Assembly: GCA_030054175.1 (NCBI GenBank)
Contig: JASGCM010000010.1
Coordinates: forward strand, 1 to 64,000
Direction of reading: 5' to 3'
Length of the DNA stretch: 64,000 bases
Source: Alphaproteobacteria bacterium
Lineage (GTDB): Bacteria; Pseudomonadota; Gammaproteobacteria; Burkholderiales; Burkholderiaceae_C
Each line of letters starts with the position of its first letter. The stretch's first letter is position 1. Position numbers and translations under genes: made by a program. Below are positions 19,056 to 28,069 of this stretch, one piece after another. The notes below the pieces were generated by a model. The model worked only from the letters and a program-made list of their open reading frames with translations. It had not been told where the DNA came from and did no database searches.

Positions 19056-19361
19056 TCAATCGTCTCTTTGTGTCACGCATCTTTGGTATGAGAACCCCTC
19101 TTTTGCACCGTTTTTTAGGACCGCACAAAAACACTGGGAGCCAAATTTCTCTGGCATAACCTCGAAATAACTGACGCCAGTACCTACTTTTGTAAGATAG
19201 CTGGGATGCCTCTTGAAAAGTTCAGCGAGATGACTTGCATCCTCGTGAGAAACGGTTTCACCGGGAACATAGCGATTAAGCATTTCTTTGAAAAAGGCAT
19301 GTGCTTGGCTTTGGTTGTCGAAGCTGATTGTCTCGAGAGCCACTGGTTTTCCTCTTGCCAT
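19056..19361 (-). CDS. DUF3223 (DCL-like) family protein
   Basis: The 101-residue product fits DUF3223, relatives of plant DCL: a FFKEMLNRYVPGETVS motif, then LAELFKRHPSYLTKVGTG and a C-terminal CFCAVLKNGAKEGFSY block. Bacterial members are small stand-alone proteins of unknown function, frequently encoded in defence islands. The ATG has GGAGG five bases upstream. It lies 21 bp before hamA and is read in the same direction, so it may be co-transcribed with Hachiman, although it is not a core component. Confidence 0.75.
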   Translation of the reverse strand: MARGKPVALETISFDNQSQAHAFFKEMLNRYVPGETVSHEDASHLAELFKRHPSYLTKVGTGVSYFEVMPEKFGSQCFCAVLKNGAKEGFSYQRCVTQRDD

Positions 19362-19862
19362 TTCGTCCTCCGCCGATTGAATGCGAGAATTTAATTAAAT
19401 TATGTTGCCCGAACAGGATCTCATTACTCCTAACGTGATCAACCCCATAAGGTGGCTTTCCCCAATGATCGCATCGTTTTGGAGCTTTGAGATGGGCCGG
19501 TGTAGCCACTGACCAAAGGATCTGAGCCTACGAAGGCCCTCGTTTGATGTTGTGTGAACCACTTATACAACAATTTCACTTGCAAGAATCCAACCCCCAA
19601 ATCACTTTAGGAACTACAGCCGGCGAAGCTGGTAGGGTTACTAGCTGCCCTTGAATTCCTGATCTGAACGAGTTGTCACAAAGCCTCGTGCAAACGTGCG
19701 TCGATCTACGTTCAGCGATGGTCTTCATTTGGTTGAATAGCGATCGTAGTAGTCGACTGAGTTTGCCCTCAAAAGCCGTTGGTGATTTCTCATGAAAAAT
19801 ATCTGCTGGTATGGGTAGAAGATCGCGTATATTTGTCAAAGGTGTCTGCGGCACTGCTAGAC
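19362..19862. other. intergenic stretch without a convincing gene
   Basis: About 500 bp between the DUF3223 gene and the att region. A 92-codon leftward open frame (19576-19854) shows no recognisable domain, no good ribosome-binding site and atypical composition, so I do not call it. The promoter for the leftward DUF3223/hamA/hamB genes must lie in its left end. Confidence 0.5.
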
Positions 19863-20064
19863 GTGGTAGCAGAGGTGGTAGCAGATTTTTGTAGAGTGAA
19901 CTGCAAAAAATCCTTTGAAATCAACGATCTTTTTAGATTGGCGTAGAGTCCCGTCCACTCCGCCAAGAAATGGAAAACCGTTGTAAGTCATTGACTCACA
20001 ACGGTTTTTTCATTTGGGCTTCAGATGCCTTTTTTCGTGCAAGTGCTACACCTAGGTGCTACAC
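19863..20064 (+). other. attachment site region A (tRNA-Asp 3'-end core, arm-like repeats)
   Basis: The core at 19945-19965 contains AGTCCCGTCCACTCCGCCA, which matches the T-loop end, acceptor strand and CCA of a Burkholderiales tRNA-Asp; no tRNA body is present. To the left are two GTGGTAGCA copies (19863-19871, 19875-19883). To the right are two GTGCTACAC copies (20043-20051, 20056-20064) directly before the integrase ATG. The same organisation recurs at 39992-40093 and in part at 30971-31084. I interpret it as a junction between two integrated elements. Confidence 0.7.
19974..20010 (+). terminator. rho-independent terminator before integrase
   Basis: AAAACCGTTGT (19974-19984) pairs with ACAACGGTTTT (19998-20008), and the T-run extends to 20010. 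It lies between the att core and the integrase gene and would block read-through from the upstream element. Confidence 0.8.
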
Positions 20065-21585
20065 ATGCCCGCAAAAACGCCACGCCTTTACAGAAGCCGA
20101 CACGGGGTTTTTTACCTTCGCGTTTGCCTTCCAGAAAGCGAACGAAGCAACCCACAATCCAAGGAAGTTTGGCGCAGTCTCAAGACCAAAGACAGCCGAA
20201 CGGCACAGGCGCTGGCGTTAAGATTTGCCATCGAAAAGACCTATGCCATGCCCAAGAAGTCCATCAAAAGCCTTGTTGATGAAATCGCCAACCCGCTCAG
20301 CTTCACCAGCAGGGAAGGGCACCGCATCGACTTCGATCCAGCCAAGCCCGAAGAAGTGGCCTTTGCCCGTGAATTCATAGCCGAGCACACGACCAAAGCA
20401 GCCCACGACCTGGCCGAGGTAGACCGCCAACGGCTGGCCGACACAGAACTGGAATTCCGCAGCAAAGAAGCCGAAGCCCTGCGACTGCGTGAAGCCCAGT
20501 TGTTCAAACAGGTCAACCAGAAACCCGCTTCCCCGCTGTTCAGCAAGTATGTGGATGCCTACCTCACGTTGATCAAGAATTCAGACATCACCGAGCGCAC
20601 CAAAAAAGGTTACGCCGCCAAGCTCAAAGTGTTTCAAGACTTTGTGGGCAAGTCGGCCACTTTGGACGAGATCACGCCAGACACCATCTTGAACTTTCAA
20701 ACATGGATGGCCAAGGACGACCCCTTGACCGACCGAAAAGCGATCACGCCGCGCAGCATTGACGAATATTCCAACGTCATCAGCAACGTTTACAAAAAGG
20801 TCATCAAGAAGGCGGCAGACAATCCCATCGAGGGCCGACTGGTGGGCAAAAAGCAGCGGATGAAATCCAACCGCAAGCCCTTCACACCCGATGAACTCAA
20901 AGCCATTTTTGACCCGCAAAGGCTGGCAACGGTCAAGAACCCTGCTGATTTCTTTGTGCCCATCTTGGGCCTGCTCACAGGTTCACGCCCCGCTTCTATT
21001 TGTCAATTGAGGGTAGGCGACATTCGGCGAGACGATGGCGTGATGGTGATCCACTATCACGATTACATCGAAGGCAACAGCGCCAAGACACGGGCCACCA
21101 ATCGCATTGCACCGCTTCACCCCTTGCTTGAAAAAGTGGGCTTCCTTCGTTACTTGGACGATGTGAAAAGCCTGCCCGACACCAACGCCACCACGCTGAT
21201 TTTTCCGTGGCTCAACAAGTACGAACAGGGCTATGCCGATGTGCCCTCTCAAAACTTCATGGCGATGCTCAAAAAGCTGGGCATCTATGTGCCCAATGTG
21301 AAGGTGTTCTATTCGCTACGGCACACGACCAACCAGCGATTGAAAGAACGTGGCGTGCCCGAAGACTTCCGCAGTCAGTACATCGGCCACGAGAACGACA
21401 GCGTGAACAATCGCACCTATGGTGGTGAAACCCCGCCAAAATTCCTGCTGGAAAGCGTCATCCCGCACCTTCAATTCGATGAAATCCAGTGGGATGCGAT
21501 CCAATACCAGAGCGACCTGCCAGCCATGCAAAAGGCCGTGGAGATTGCCAAGCGTCGGGATGCACAGAAAACCCGCAATCTGTAG
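20065..21585 (+). CDS. tyrosine-type site-specific integrase
   Basis: The protein has about 506 residues. The N-terminal arm domain (RHGVFYLRVCLPESER, VWRSLKTKD) is of the DUF6538 type. A core-binding SAM-like domain follows (NSDITERTKKGYAAKL, then MAKDDPLTDRK), and then the catalytic domain: LTGSRPASICQLR near residue 300, SLRHTTNQRL near 415, YIGHEN near 433 and the nucleophile NRTYGG near 445. All of R, H/R, H and Y appear present. The ATG at 20065 follows two GTGCTACAC repeats that could be binding sites. It is the only intact integrase in the window and may be able to act on all three att sites. Confidence 0.9.
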   Translation: MPAKTPRLYRSRHGVFYLRVCLPESERSNPQSKEVWRSLKTKDSRTAQALALRFAIEKTYAMPKKSIKSLVDEIANPLSFTSREGHRIDFDPAKPEEVAFAREFIAEHTTKAAHDLAEVDRQRLADTELEFRSKEAEALRLREAQLFKQVNQKPASPLFSKYVDAYLTLIKNSDITERTKKGYAAKLKVFQDFVGKSATLDEITPDTILNFQTWMAKDDPLTDRKAITPRSIDEYSNVISNVYKKVIKKAADNPIEGRLVGKKQRMKSNRKPFTPDELKAIFDPQRLATVKNPADFFVPILGLLTGSRPASICQLRVGDIRRDDGVMVIHYHDYIEGNSAKTRATNRIAPLHPLLEKVGFLRYLDDVKSLPDTNATTLIFPWLNKYEQGYADVPSQNFMAMLKKLGIYVPNVKVFYSLRHTTNQRLKERGVPEDFRSQYIGHENDSVNNRTYGGETPPKFLLESVIPHLQFDEIQWDAIQYQSDLPAMQKAVEIAKRRDAQKTRNL

Positions 21586-21707
21586 GAAAAATAGGTTATC
21601 CTTCAATTCAGCGCCTACAAAGACACGCTGTGTCAAGCATTGTCTGAAAAGGCTTGGATTTGCTTTATCGATTTTATTTTCATATGCTCAACGAAAATGG
21701 AGGGTGT

Positions 21708-22049
21708 ATGTTTATTAAGATCAAGAGTTTGTTTTTGAGTTATTGGTGGAAAATAAAGATGATTGAAAAGTTGCCTGGAACTGATATAAGTGTTGCTGAA
21801 GAAATTATTTCTGCATATATTTTGCTGAAATCTAACTCGCCAGTTTATATTGTGATTTTGACGAGTAATGGTTCTAAGGTTTATCCTTATACTTCAGCGT
21901 TGGAAAATGCGTTGAAGTCTAAAATTGGAGATTTGGAAGAGCACGAAATTGATATTCATGAAGCCATCAAATTTTATTTTGAAAATCAAAACGTCATCTC
22001 ATTCATTAATCAACTGACAAGTCAAAAGAATAGATTTAAACCATGTTAA
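21708..22049 (+). CDS. small A+T-rich hypothetical protein
   Basis: About 113 residues with no recognised domain; the N-terminus is hydrophobic and aromatic (MFIKIKSLFLSYWWKIKM). The composition is much more A+T-rich than the integrase upstream, which suggests separate acquisition. GGAGGG precedes the ATG at 21708 with unusually short spacing; an in-frame ATG at 21684 is an alternative start. Confidence 0.45.
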   Translation: MFIKIKSLFLSYWWKIKMIEKLPGTDISVAEEIISAYILLKSNSPVYIVILTSNGSKVYPYTSALENALKSKIGDLEEHEIDIHEAIKFYFENQNVISFINQLTSQKNRFKPC

Positions 22050-22150
22050 ACTTAATGGCAACGTAACTTAATCGTTTATTTGCTGAGACCCCTGCAACTC
22101 TCGTTGCCTCTAGCTCTCCTCCCTGACTAGAGCTGTCACCATGACATTTG

Positions 22151-22174
22151 GCCCCCATCACTGGGGGCTTTTTT
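22151..22174. terminator. bidirectional intrinsic terminator
   Basis: GCCCCCA (22151-22157), loop TCAC, TGGGGGC (22162-22168), then six T. It lies between the rightward small gene and the leftward XRE regulator that ends at 22180, so it could serve both. Confidence 0.8.
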
Positions 22175-22179
22175 ATTTG

Positions 22180-22530
22180 TCAGAGTGTGCGGGGTTTTCT
22201 GTCTGCTGGCTCAACCTCTGCCAATTTCCTCAACTTGGCCGAATCCTTGATGGCCTTCTCTGCATTGATCAAATCGAACTTACGATCAGGATCAAGATCG
22301 CGGAAAAACTCGGATGGGTTGACCTTCAAAGCCTGAACAATCTTCAGGATGTTGACCATGGCCAGATTGTGCTCGCCACGCTCAATGCCACCCATGTAAC
22401 TGCGATCAATCCCGCAGGCATCCCCAAAGCCCTCTTGCGAGTAGCCCAAGGCCTTGCGGCGCTGACGGATGGCCAATCCCATGGCCACCAAATCGGGGTT
22501 CTTTTCTTTGTTTCGTTGCGCTCGTGGCAT
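22180..22530 (-). CDS. XRE-family helix-turn-helix regulator
   Basis: The 116-residue protein contains a clear Cro/CI-type HTH: MGLAIRQRRKALGYSQEGFGD, then CGIDRSYMGGIERGEHN and NILKIVQALKVNPSEFF (residues 17-75). Such regulators typically control excision or plasmid genes of mobile elements. It sits in element II between the integrase and the plasmid-derived block and is transcribed toward the integrase. The C-terminal 40 residues are charged and have no known domain. Confidence 0.85.
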   Translation of the reverse strand: MPRAQRNKEKNPDLVAMGLAIRQRRKALGYSQEGFGDACGIDRSYMGGIERGEHNLAMVNILKIVQALKVNPSEFFRDLDPDRKFDLINAEKAIKDSAKLRKLAEVEPADRKPRTL

Positions 22531-22590
22531 GGTGCTTATCCTCTTGTAAAGCTAGGGAAAACACCACGGGATTCGACTTCACGGAACAAA

Positions 22591-22839
22591 TTGAAACTAC
22601 AACTGGATGAAGCAAAAGCAGCTCTTGCCCGTGCAAATGCACTGGTGGCCGACTGGCAATCTGCTATGGAAGCTTGGAAAGATTTGGCGGTCACATTAAG
22701 AGATGAGATTAAAGCATGTCCAAATCATGAGGCGCATAAGTTTGGAAAAGATGATGCCGCTCGCCGTAAAAGAGCGGATGAGAAAGAAGATTCAGAACGT
22801 CGAAAGAGAGGTCTAAAACCGAAATACACACCTGAATAA
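22591..22839 (+). CDS. putative small coiled-coil protein
   Basis: This is the 3' part of a longer open frame. From a TTG at 22591 it encodes about 82 residues rich in Lys, Glu and Ala that form a coiled coil (KLQLDEAKAALARANALVAD) and a highly basic tail (RRKRADEKEDSERRKRG). The upstream part of the frame is antisense to the XRE gene and not believable. There is no strong ribosome-binding site, so the start is uncertain. Divergent from the XRE gene. Confidence 0.35.
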   Translation: MKLQLDEAKAALARANALVADWQSAMEAWKDLAVTLRDEIKACPNHEAHKFGKDDAARRKRADEKEDSERRKRGLKPKYTPE

Positions 22840-22887
22840 CTCAGATCAAAACGTCGGACGTTCGACATATTAATTTTCTCACAACCC

Positions 22888-22906
22888 GCCTCAGTTCGAG
22901 GCTTTT
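22888..22906 (+). terminator. short hairpin with T-run
   Basis: GCCTC (22888-22892), AGTTC loop, GAGGC (22898-22902), TTTT. It lies 49 bp after the putative coiled-coil gene and is consistent with a weak terminator. Confidence 0.5.
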
Positions 22907-22921
22907 CATTTGCCTATCACC

Positions 22922-23146
22922 ATGAATGATCCAATCACCCCACGTGAAGAAATTTACCCTGTCTTTGAAAATAGAAATATCAAGGCACCCGTTACAGTCG
23001 TCAAGGAATTTCAAGCCACCTTCCAAGGTGAACACGGCAGGACGGAGAAGGTTACAATCCTCGTTGAGCCAAACGGACATGTTCGCATCGTTCCACGCGC
23101 AGAGCAACCAGTGGATGAACTGGCGCATCTTCCAAAAGTTCTTTAA
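22922..23146 (+). CDS. hypothetical small protein
   Basis: A 74-residue product starting MNDPITPREEIYPVFEN, containing VTVVKEFQATFQGEHG and VTILVEPNGHVRIVPR. It is soluble with no recognised domain. An upstream in-frame ATG (22910) is possible. It converges with the DotA/TraY-like gene, whose stop is 28 bp away. Confidence 0.45.
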   Translation: MNDPITPREEIYPVFENRNIKAPVTVVKEFQATFQGEHGRTEKVTILVEPNGHVRIVPRAEQPVDELAHLPKVL

Positions 23147-23173
23147 TAGGCATCATGCCACTACTGGGGCGAG

Positions 23174-25923
23174 TTATCTTTCATTTGATTGAGTAGTGCT
23201 TGGCTTCGCCCCGTTTTCATTCTGTGGCTTTTCTTGTTGAGATTGATTGAATAATTCTTTGGCTCGCGTATATGTGGGAGCGGTGGCTTCTAATAAGCCA
23301 CTTAATGGGCCGCTGTTGTTTGTGTCTTGATGCCATTTGGCATATTCGTTTTCTTTCACGGATTGGCTCCAAGAATCCAAATCACTGAATTCTGGGCCAC
23401 CATTGGCTTTGGATTCTTGGTTGACGTTTTGAAGCATTCTTCCTTCAATGGCTGAAACCATTCCGTCTTCGTCCCCTTTGTCGTACATAGATTTAAAACC
23501 ACTGTCGCTTTGTAATTGCTTCGTTGCCTCGCTCCATTTATCGCTCTTGGCTACGTTCGCTTTTAATTCGGCTCTTGCCACCCCAGTTCCCTCATGTGCC
23601 AAGCCAGCCTGTTGATATGCCCGTTCTGTCGCGCCTTTGAATTCTCCGTTTTCTTTAGACTGTCTTTGTAGATTGGCGAGCCTGTTGTCCATATTTCCTT
23701 GGTTTTGTAAGTCACCAGCCCTTTTTTGTGCCATTAAGTTCTTGAAGTTATGACCCGCTTCAATAGCCTTGGAGCCGACCGCACCCACAGCACCACCGAC
23801 CGCACCAGCTGCACTCGCTGACCCTCTTGTCAGGTCGCCTGCATATTGGCCCAAGTCCCCAGATGGGCCACCCATCCATTTGAAAATCTGATCAGGGATG
23901 ATGTGAATCAACCCAAATGCTTTGTTGACAAATCCCATAATCAATGAGGCAAACAGCACCAAACTGGCGGCATACCAAATGGGAGTCATCACGCCAGGTG
24001 AACCACGATTGATGGCAGAAACCGACCAGTATGCTTCTACGATCAAGGAGCCCAGAGGGTTGATGATGGCCATGGAAGCTAAAAGGCCCATGACGGCCAG
24101 AGGTGGCCTCAAAAACAGGGCAAACACAAGGCTGTAGCCCTGCCCAGCTCGTCCGACAATCCCATCCCCATCGGGGTACAAGTGCGCCAAAATCCACATT
24201 GGGGCCGCGATGATGGCTTCCACCACCATGATGAGCCAGCCCAAAATCACCCCCATCCAAATGATGAAAGGTGTCATTGGAATCACGAACGCCAACACTG
24301 CCGCAGCACCAAACAATGCCCCAAATATGGGCAATAACAGCACTTGAAGCACTTGGATCGCTACTCCAACGCCAATACCAGTTCCTAAAAATTTACTGTC
24401 CGCAGCACCCGCAGCTACTGCCAATGCAAAATTGGAGCTAACCGCGATTTTCATCAATTTATAGCCAGCATCGGACAACGCCAAAATGATGTTGTTGCTG
24501 GCGCTGATATCAAACAGGTATTTGGTATCGTTTAACCCGCCCTTTTCAAAGGAATCTTTGAACCATTTTTGATAGCGTGAGCCTTCGCTTCCGACATTGA
24601 TGTCGTCCACCGCCTGCTGTTGCACCCCCAAGGTGTCTGCAAATCGGCTCTTTCTCAAAATCCCTTCGACATCTTTCAGATTTGGGCCAACTTCGGCTTG
24701 AAACATTGCGGGCAGTTGTCCCGTTGGTGGCGTTGTTTCAGGTACTCGCTGGATCTCATCCGCGATGGCTTGCTGGATTTTGATGAATTTCATGTAGAAC
24801 GCACCAGCTAAAGCCCAGCCATCTCGCGTGGCGTTTTTGGTCACTTCGTTTTCTTTTGAAATGTTGGCAATACCAGCATTGATGGTGTCTTGAATTTTTT
24901 TGTTGTAGTTGTTCACTGCTTTCGTGTATTTGGTCTGAGCCGTTTGACGACTGATGCCACCTTGATCCGTTTCCTTCTTGACATATAAGCCTTCTGCAAT
25001 GGCTTTCATTTCGGTTTGGAGCGTGGCGTAAGCCGACCTGTGCGCTGCGTCAATCGAAGTAGAAAACTGAGTCAGTTGCTGGTCACCGCCAAACAATTGA
25101 CTCAATTGAGTGGTGCCGTTGTCCGTGGACACCCGTGCTTTCGGAAAATCATATGTTCCGCATGACCGCGCCAAGCCCTCTTGTTCTGGAACGCCTTCAT
25201 TGGCGATTTCAGCCGCACCCGACATGTCGCCCGTGGCGGGTATGGATGATGAGCCAGCCATCACAGGGCCAATTTCATTGAATCCTTGGTAGTCCCTGCC
25301 TTCCGCTTGGGCCGCTGCTTTTGCCTTTCCAATCGCACCGTTGACGAGACCGTGATGCAGGTCATTTGTCGAAGCGTGTTGGCTGCCATGTCGTTTGTCG
25401 CTTTGTAATCGTGTGACATGGCCATCTGAGCCGTGGAATTGATTTTGGTGGCGAATGTTGACCACATCAAATTGGCAGCACCGACACCCTGCAACACCAT
25501 CCACATGACGATGTACTGAATGACGCAATAGCCTGAAGGCAAGGGAACCATGGCAGCAACACCAATGCCTGTACGCAGTGGCAACCACATGGAACTCCAC
25601 CGCTTGCCAAGCACTTCACCATCGTGTGCCGTTTGCATGGTGCCAGCAACCAACGTGTAGGCCAGCAAGACAGCACCGAATATGAGCAAAATTCCATTTA
25701 ATACGCCAATCGCATCCCCAAGCGGATTTAATCCAGCACCACCAGAAGCATATTCGGCTGGAATTAACCCGCCAAATAAATCTGACAACAAACGAGTGAC
25801 AGAAACGTCCGTGGGATTAATAACCAAAGAATCTAAAGGGCCAGTATTTGAAAGTGGATTACCTTGTGCCCAAACCACGTTGGACACAAATAGCATTAAT
25901 AAAAGGGTAAATCTCAAAATCAT
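23174..25923 (-). pseudogene. DotA/TraY-family membrane protein, frameshifted
   Basis: The gene would start at the ATG at 25923 (AAGG upstream) with a signal peptide (MILRFTLLLMLFVSNVVWAQ) and a membrane-spanning region (LLIFGAVLLAYTLVAG). The frame breaks near 25340-25365 and resumes in a second frame (GLVNGAIGKAKAAAQAEG), continuing to 23174. The second part has several hydrophobic helices (FVIPMTPFIIWMGVILGWLI, near codons 440-460) and a hydrophilic Gln-rich tail. DotA/TraY proteins belong to I-type (type IVB) conjugation systems, but no other such gene is near. Either a sequencing error or a true one-base frameshift accounts for the break. Confidence 0.75.
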
Positions 25924-25984
25924 TAAACGCCTTATTTTATTTAAATTAAACAAAATTTGGCGTTAAGTCAAGCTGGTAGCATAT

Positions 25985-26878
25985 TTAGAAAACTACGTGC
26001 CCCATACCTAAACGTGCTCTAGCCTCATAGTCATCATATACTTCTTGACTGATTTCCTCTGTCTTGGTGGTTTTTGGAGGATTCTGAGCTGATGAATTAT
26101 CTTTAAACTTGAACTCAATTCGACTGAATTTTTTCCCCGATTTGGTGGCTGTATATTCAATTTCAATATTACATTTTTCGCGGAGTTCTTTTAGGGCAGG
26201 CTCTAAACAATATTTTTTAAAACGGGTAAAACTTGACGCAACTGAGGTTGGTACTTCCAGTTGCGTTGCCAAATTCTCAATTTCAGTCGTATACCAGCCC
26301 GTATCTCTGAATTGCATGATTAATTCAAATAAACGCCAAGCATAGACGGATTTCAGCTTTCCCGCTTGCTGAATTTTGTAGATCGTATATCCGCCAGTTT
26401 TATTGTCTACAAATCGCGTAATGTGTGGGGTGAGCATGTCATTGAATATAACTCGCAATTTGCCATTGCCTTCGATATATCGAATGGATTTAACCCAAGG
26501 CATTTTTTCTACTTGCAGACTGAGGGTTTCTTTGTGAACGGAATATAAAGTCACACTTGCGCCAGCCACTTCTTTCAAGCCTCGTAGCATTGCCTTGTAT
26601 GTTTCTTGCTTCTCAATTCCGAAAATTTTAGAAAATTCATCGGCCTGAATTTCAAGCTCTAATGCATTGTCTGAATTTAATTTGGCCAGTTTCTGTTCCA
26701 CTTTGGACATTGCGAGAGCCAAGACTCTTTTCCCATTCAATTCCACTTCGTGAATACCATTTACCAACGCTTTGGACATAATGACGTTATCGCCTTCCCA
26801 TAGATTCAGATCGATTGCGTGTTTCTTTATGTCTAACAGTGCTTTTTTGATGGACTTTCCTTTTTGATTTTGTTTCAT
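25985..26878 (-). CDS. RepB/Rep_3-family plasmid replication initiator
   Basis: A 297-residue initiator with two winged-helix domains typical of Rep_3: NVIMSKALVNGIHEVELNGKRV near the start, DEFSKIFGI and YKAMLRGLKEVAGASVTLYS, then the second domain with SVYAWRLFELIMQFRDTGWYTTEIENL (in parts) and FTRFKKYCLEPALKEL. The ATG at 26878 has GGAG upstream; an in-frame start at 26929 is less likely. It should bind the iterons at 27012-27160 and open the origin. It is adjacent to and read away from the iterons, the usual plasmid layout. Confidence 0.9.
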   Translation of the reverse strand: MKQNQKGKSIKKALLDIKKHAIDLNLWEGDNVIMSKALVNGIHEVELNGKRVLALAMSKVEQKLAKLNSDNALELEIQADEFSKIFGIEKQETYKAMLRGLKEVAGASVTLYSVHKETLSLQVEKMPWVKSIRYIEGNGKLRVIFNDMLTPHITRFVDNKTGGYTIYKIQQAGKLKSVYAWRLFELIMQFRDTGWYTTEIENLATQLEVPTSVASSFTRFKKYCLEPALKELREKCNIEIEYTATKSGKKFSRIEFKFKDNSSAQNPPKTTKTEEISQEVYDDYEARARLGMGHVVF

Positions 26879-27011
26879 GATTATTCTCCGTGTTATTTTA
26901 TGAATAATTGATTCAATCAAAAAAGTCAAGTTTTTTAAATTCTTACATTCATTTATCCAAATACTTACTTTTAATCTGTAAGAAAAAAATTGTTTTTTAC
27001 TTTTCGAAGCA

Positions 27012-27160
27012 GTCTGAAACGGACAATTTTCATCAAAATGAACAGTCTCAAACTTACTTGAAACGGTCTGAAACTTACTTGAAACAGTCTCAAACTTACA
27101 ATAAACCCAAAAAATACAGTCTCAAACTTACTTGAAACAGTCTCAAACTTACACTTGCAC
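27012..27160. repeat. iteron array, plasmid replication origin
   Basis: Five copies of GTCTSAAACTTACTTGAAAC-type repeats start at 27045, 27066, 27087, 27119 and 27140. The spacing is 21 bp within blocks, with one 32-bp step, and there is a partial copy at 27012 (GTCTGAAAC). They lie 130-280 bp upstream of the Rep_3 initiator gene in A+T-rich DNA. This is the classic iteron-controlled origin structure. Confidence 0.9.
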
Positions 27161-27201
27161 CGCTGGAGCCCAATATCCATGCGGGTTTCAGCTCCTACTA
27201 T

Positions 27202-27240
27202 GTATTACTATGTTTTCTACAAGGAAAACATAGGTAATAC
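27202..27240. other. long hairpin beside the origin
   Basis: GTATTACTATGTTTTC (27202-27217), six-base loop, and its near-perfect complement with one extra G (27224-27240). It could act as a single-strand initiation site, a terminator or part of a regulatory RNA. Confidence 0.55.
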
Positions 27241-27603
27241 AAGATCGCGCGCGCACGCGCACGCGAGACAAAAATCGCTTCGCAATTTTCGTCACCCCCT
27301 TCCGACCGCTTCGCTTCGCCCCCAGAGGGGGCTGTCGGCTCACTTCGTTCGCGTTTTTTCGCTTCGCTCTTTTACTCCGTTCGCATTCGCTCACTGCGCG
27401 GGCTTACGCCCTTGCTAAACAGCCTTTTTTCTTTTTTTTGAGGGTAGGGAAGGGGATCGCAGGAAAACGGCTGCAACAGGCTAAAAAGAGAATCCGCCGT
27501 CATAATGATTTAAGTGTTAACACATTCGTTTATTCAAAAGTGAAAACCGTTATCACTCCGAATGCTTGCTCAATAAGCTCAACAGGACAATCATCAGATA
27601 GAG
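27241..27603. other. gene-free stretch near the plasmid origin
   Basis: It contains alternating purine/pyrimidine GCGCGCGCACGCGCACGCG near 27247 and a GCCCCC-AGA-GGGGGC hairpin at 27318-27332. Several TTCGCTTCG-type short repeats run through 27280-27400. The open frames here are short with no domain or ribosome-binding site. I see no gene; it is probably part of the replication or stability region. Confidence 0.5.
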
Positions 27604-28069
27604 TCAATTGCAAGCCGATGGCGTGGCCGTCGAGTTGATTGACATGAAATACACCTCTCCAGCTCCAGAGCAACCTCGTAAACTGTATGTTGACCCTGCG
27701 GCAATGGGAAAGGTAATGCTATGCGTTGTCATGGACCATCCAGCTTCATTTAGCCAATTGTCGATTATTCGAAATCCATTGACATAGACGCTGCCAGATA
27801 AATAGCCAGCACAGTAAGCTTTGAAAGTAATGAAACCATCTTCGCTGACAGTTCCATCTAGTGGAAGGCTAACATTAAAAAAACCTCTCCCTCTCCAATT
27901 GCCAAAACTTGTTCCCATTTTTGAACAAGTGGGTGTCGGAAGATTAAATCCAGGTCCAGAAAAACTTGATGAATCGGCTTGTGCTCTTACGGTTAAAGTA
28001 AATCCCATAATCGTCAACGTCAAAACTACTGATCTGACCGAATGAATGAATGAATGAATGACCAATCAT
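27604..28069 (-). CDS. secreted protein of unknown function, possibly phase-variable
   Basis: The frame encodes a signal peptide (SVRSVVLTLTIMGFTLTVRAQA) and a mature protein of about 120 residues with four cysteines (TCSKMG, AYCAGY, LRGCSG, SACN), probably disulfide-linked. I do not recognise the family. The natural start ATG (28069) overlaps the upstream stop as ATGA and has AGGGG six bases before it. However, five CATT repeats directly after it put the mature protein out of frame. Four copies would be in frame. In this sequence only a TTG at 28065 is in frame. The gene may be off or weakly expressed in this copy. Confidence 0.6.
28041..28060. repeat. tetranucleotide tandem repeat (AATG x5)
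   Basis: Five uninterrupted AATG units on the + strand (CATT on the coding strand), located within the first ten codons of the secreted-protein gene. Such tracts slip during replication and switch frames in contingency loci. Confidence 0.9.

Noticed and set aside
19576-19854. 92-codon leftward open frame
   Set aside because: No domain, no good ribosome-binding site, and position within the element junction; probably chance.
19937-19966. possible tRNA gene at the att core
   Set aside because: Only the last 19-20 nt match a tRNA-Asp 3' end. No D-arm, anticodon arm or 5' acceptor strand is present upstream at sites A, B or C, so these are att remnants.
22141-22590. 5' half of a 232-codon rightward frame
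   Set aside because: It is antisense to the XRE regulator and overlaps the terminator; only the 3' part could be a gene.
27012-27160. CRISPR array
   Set aside because: Repeats are directly adjacent 21-bp units without spacers, next to a Rep_3 initiator; they are iterons. No cas gene is in the window.
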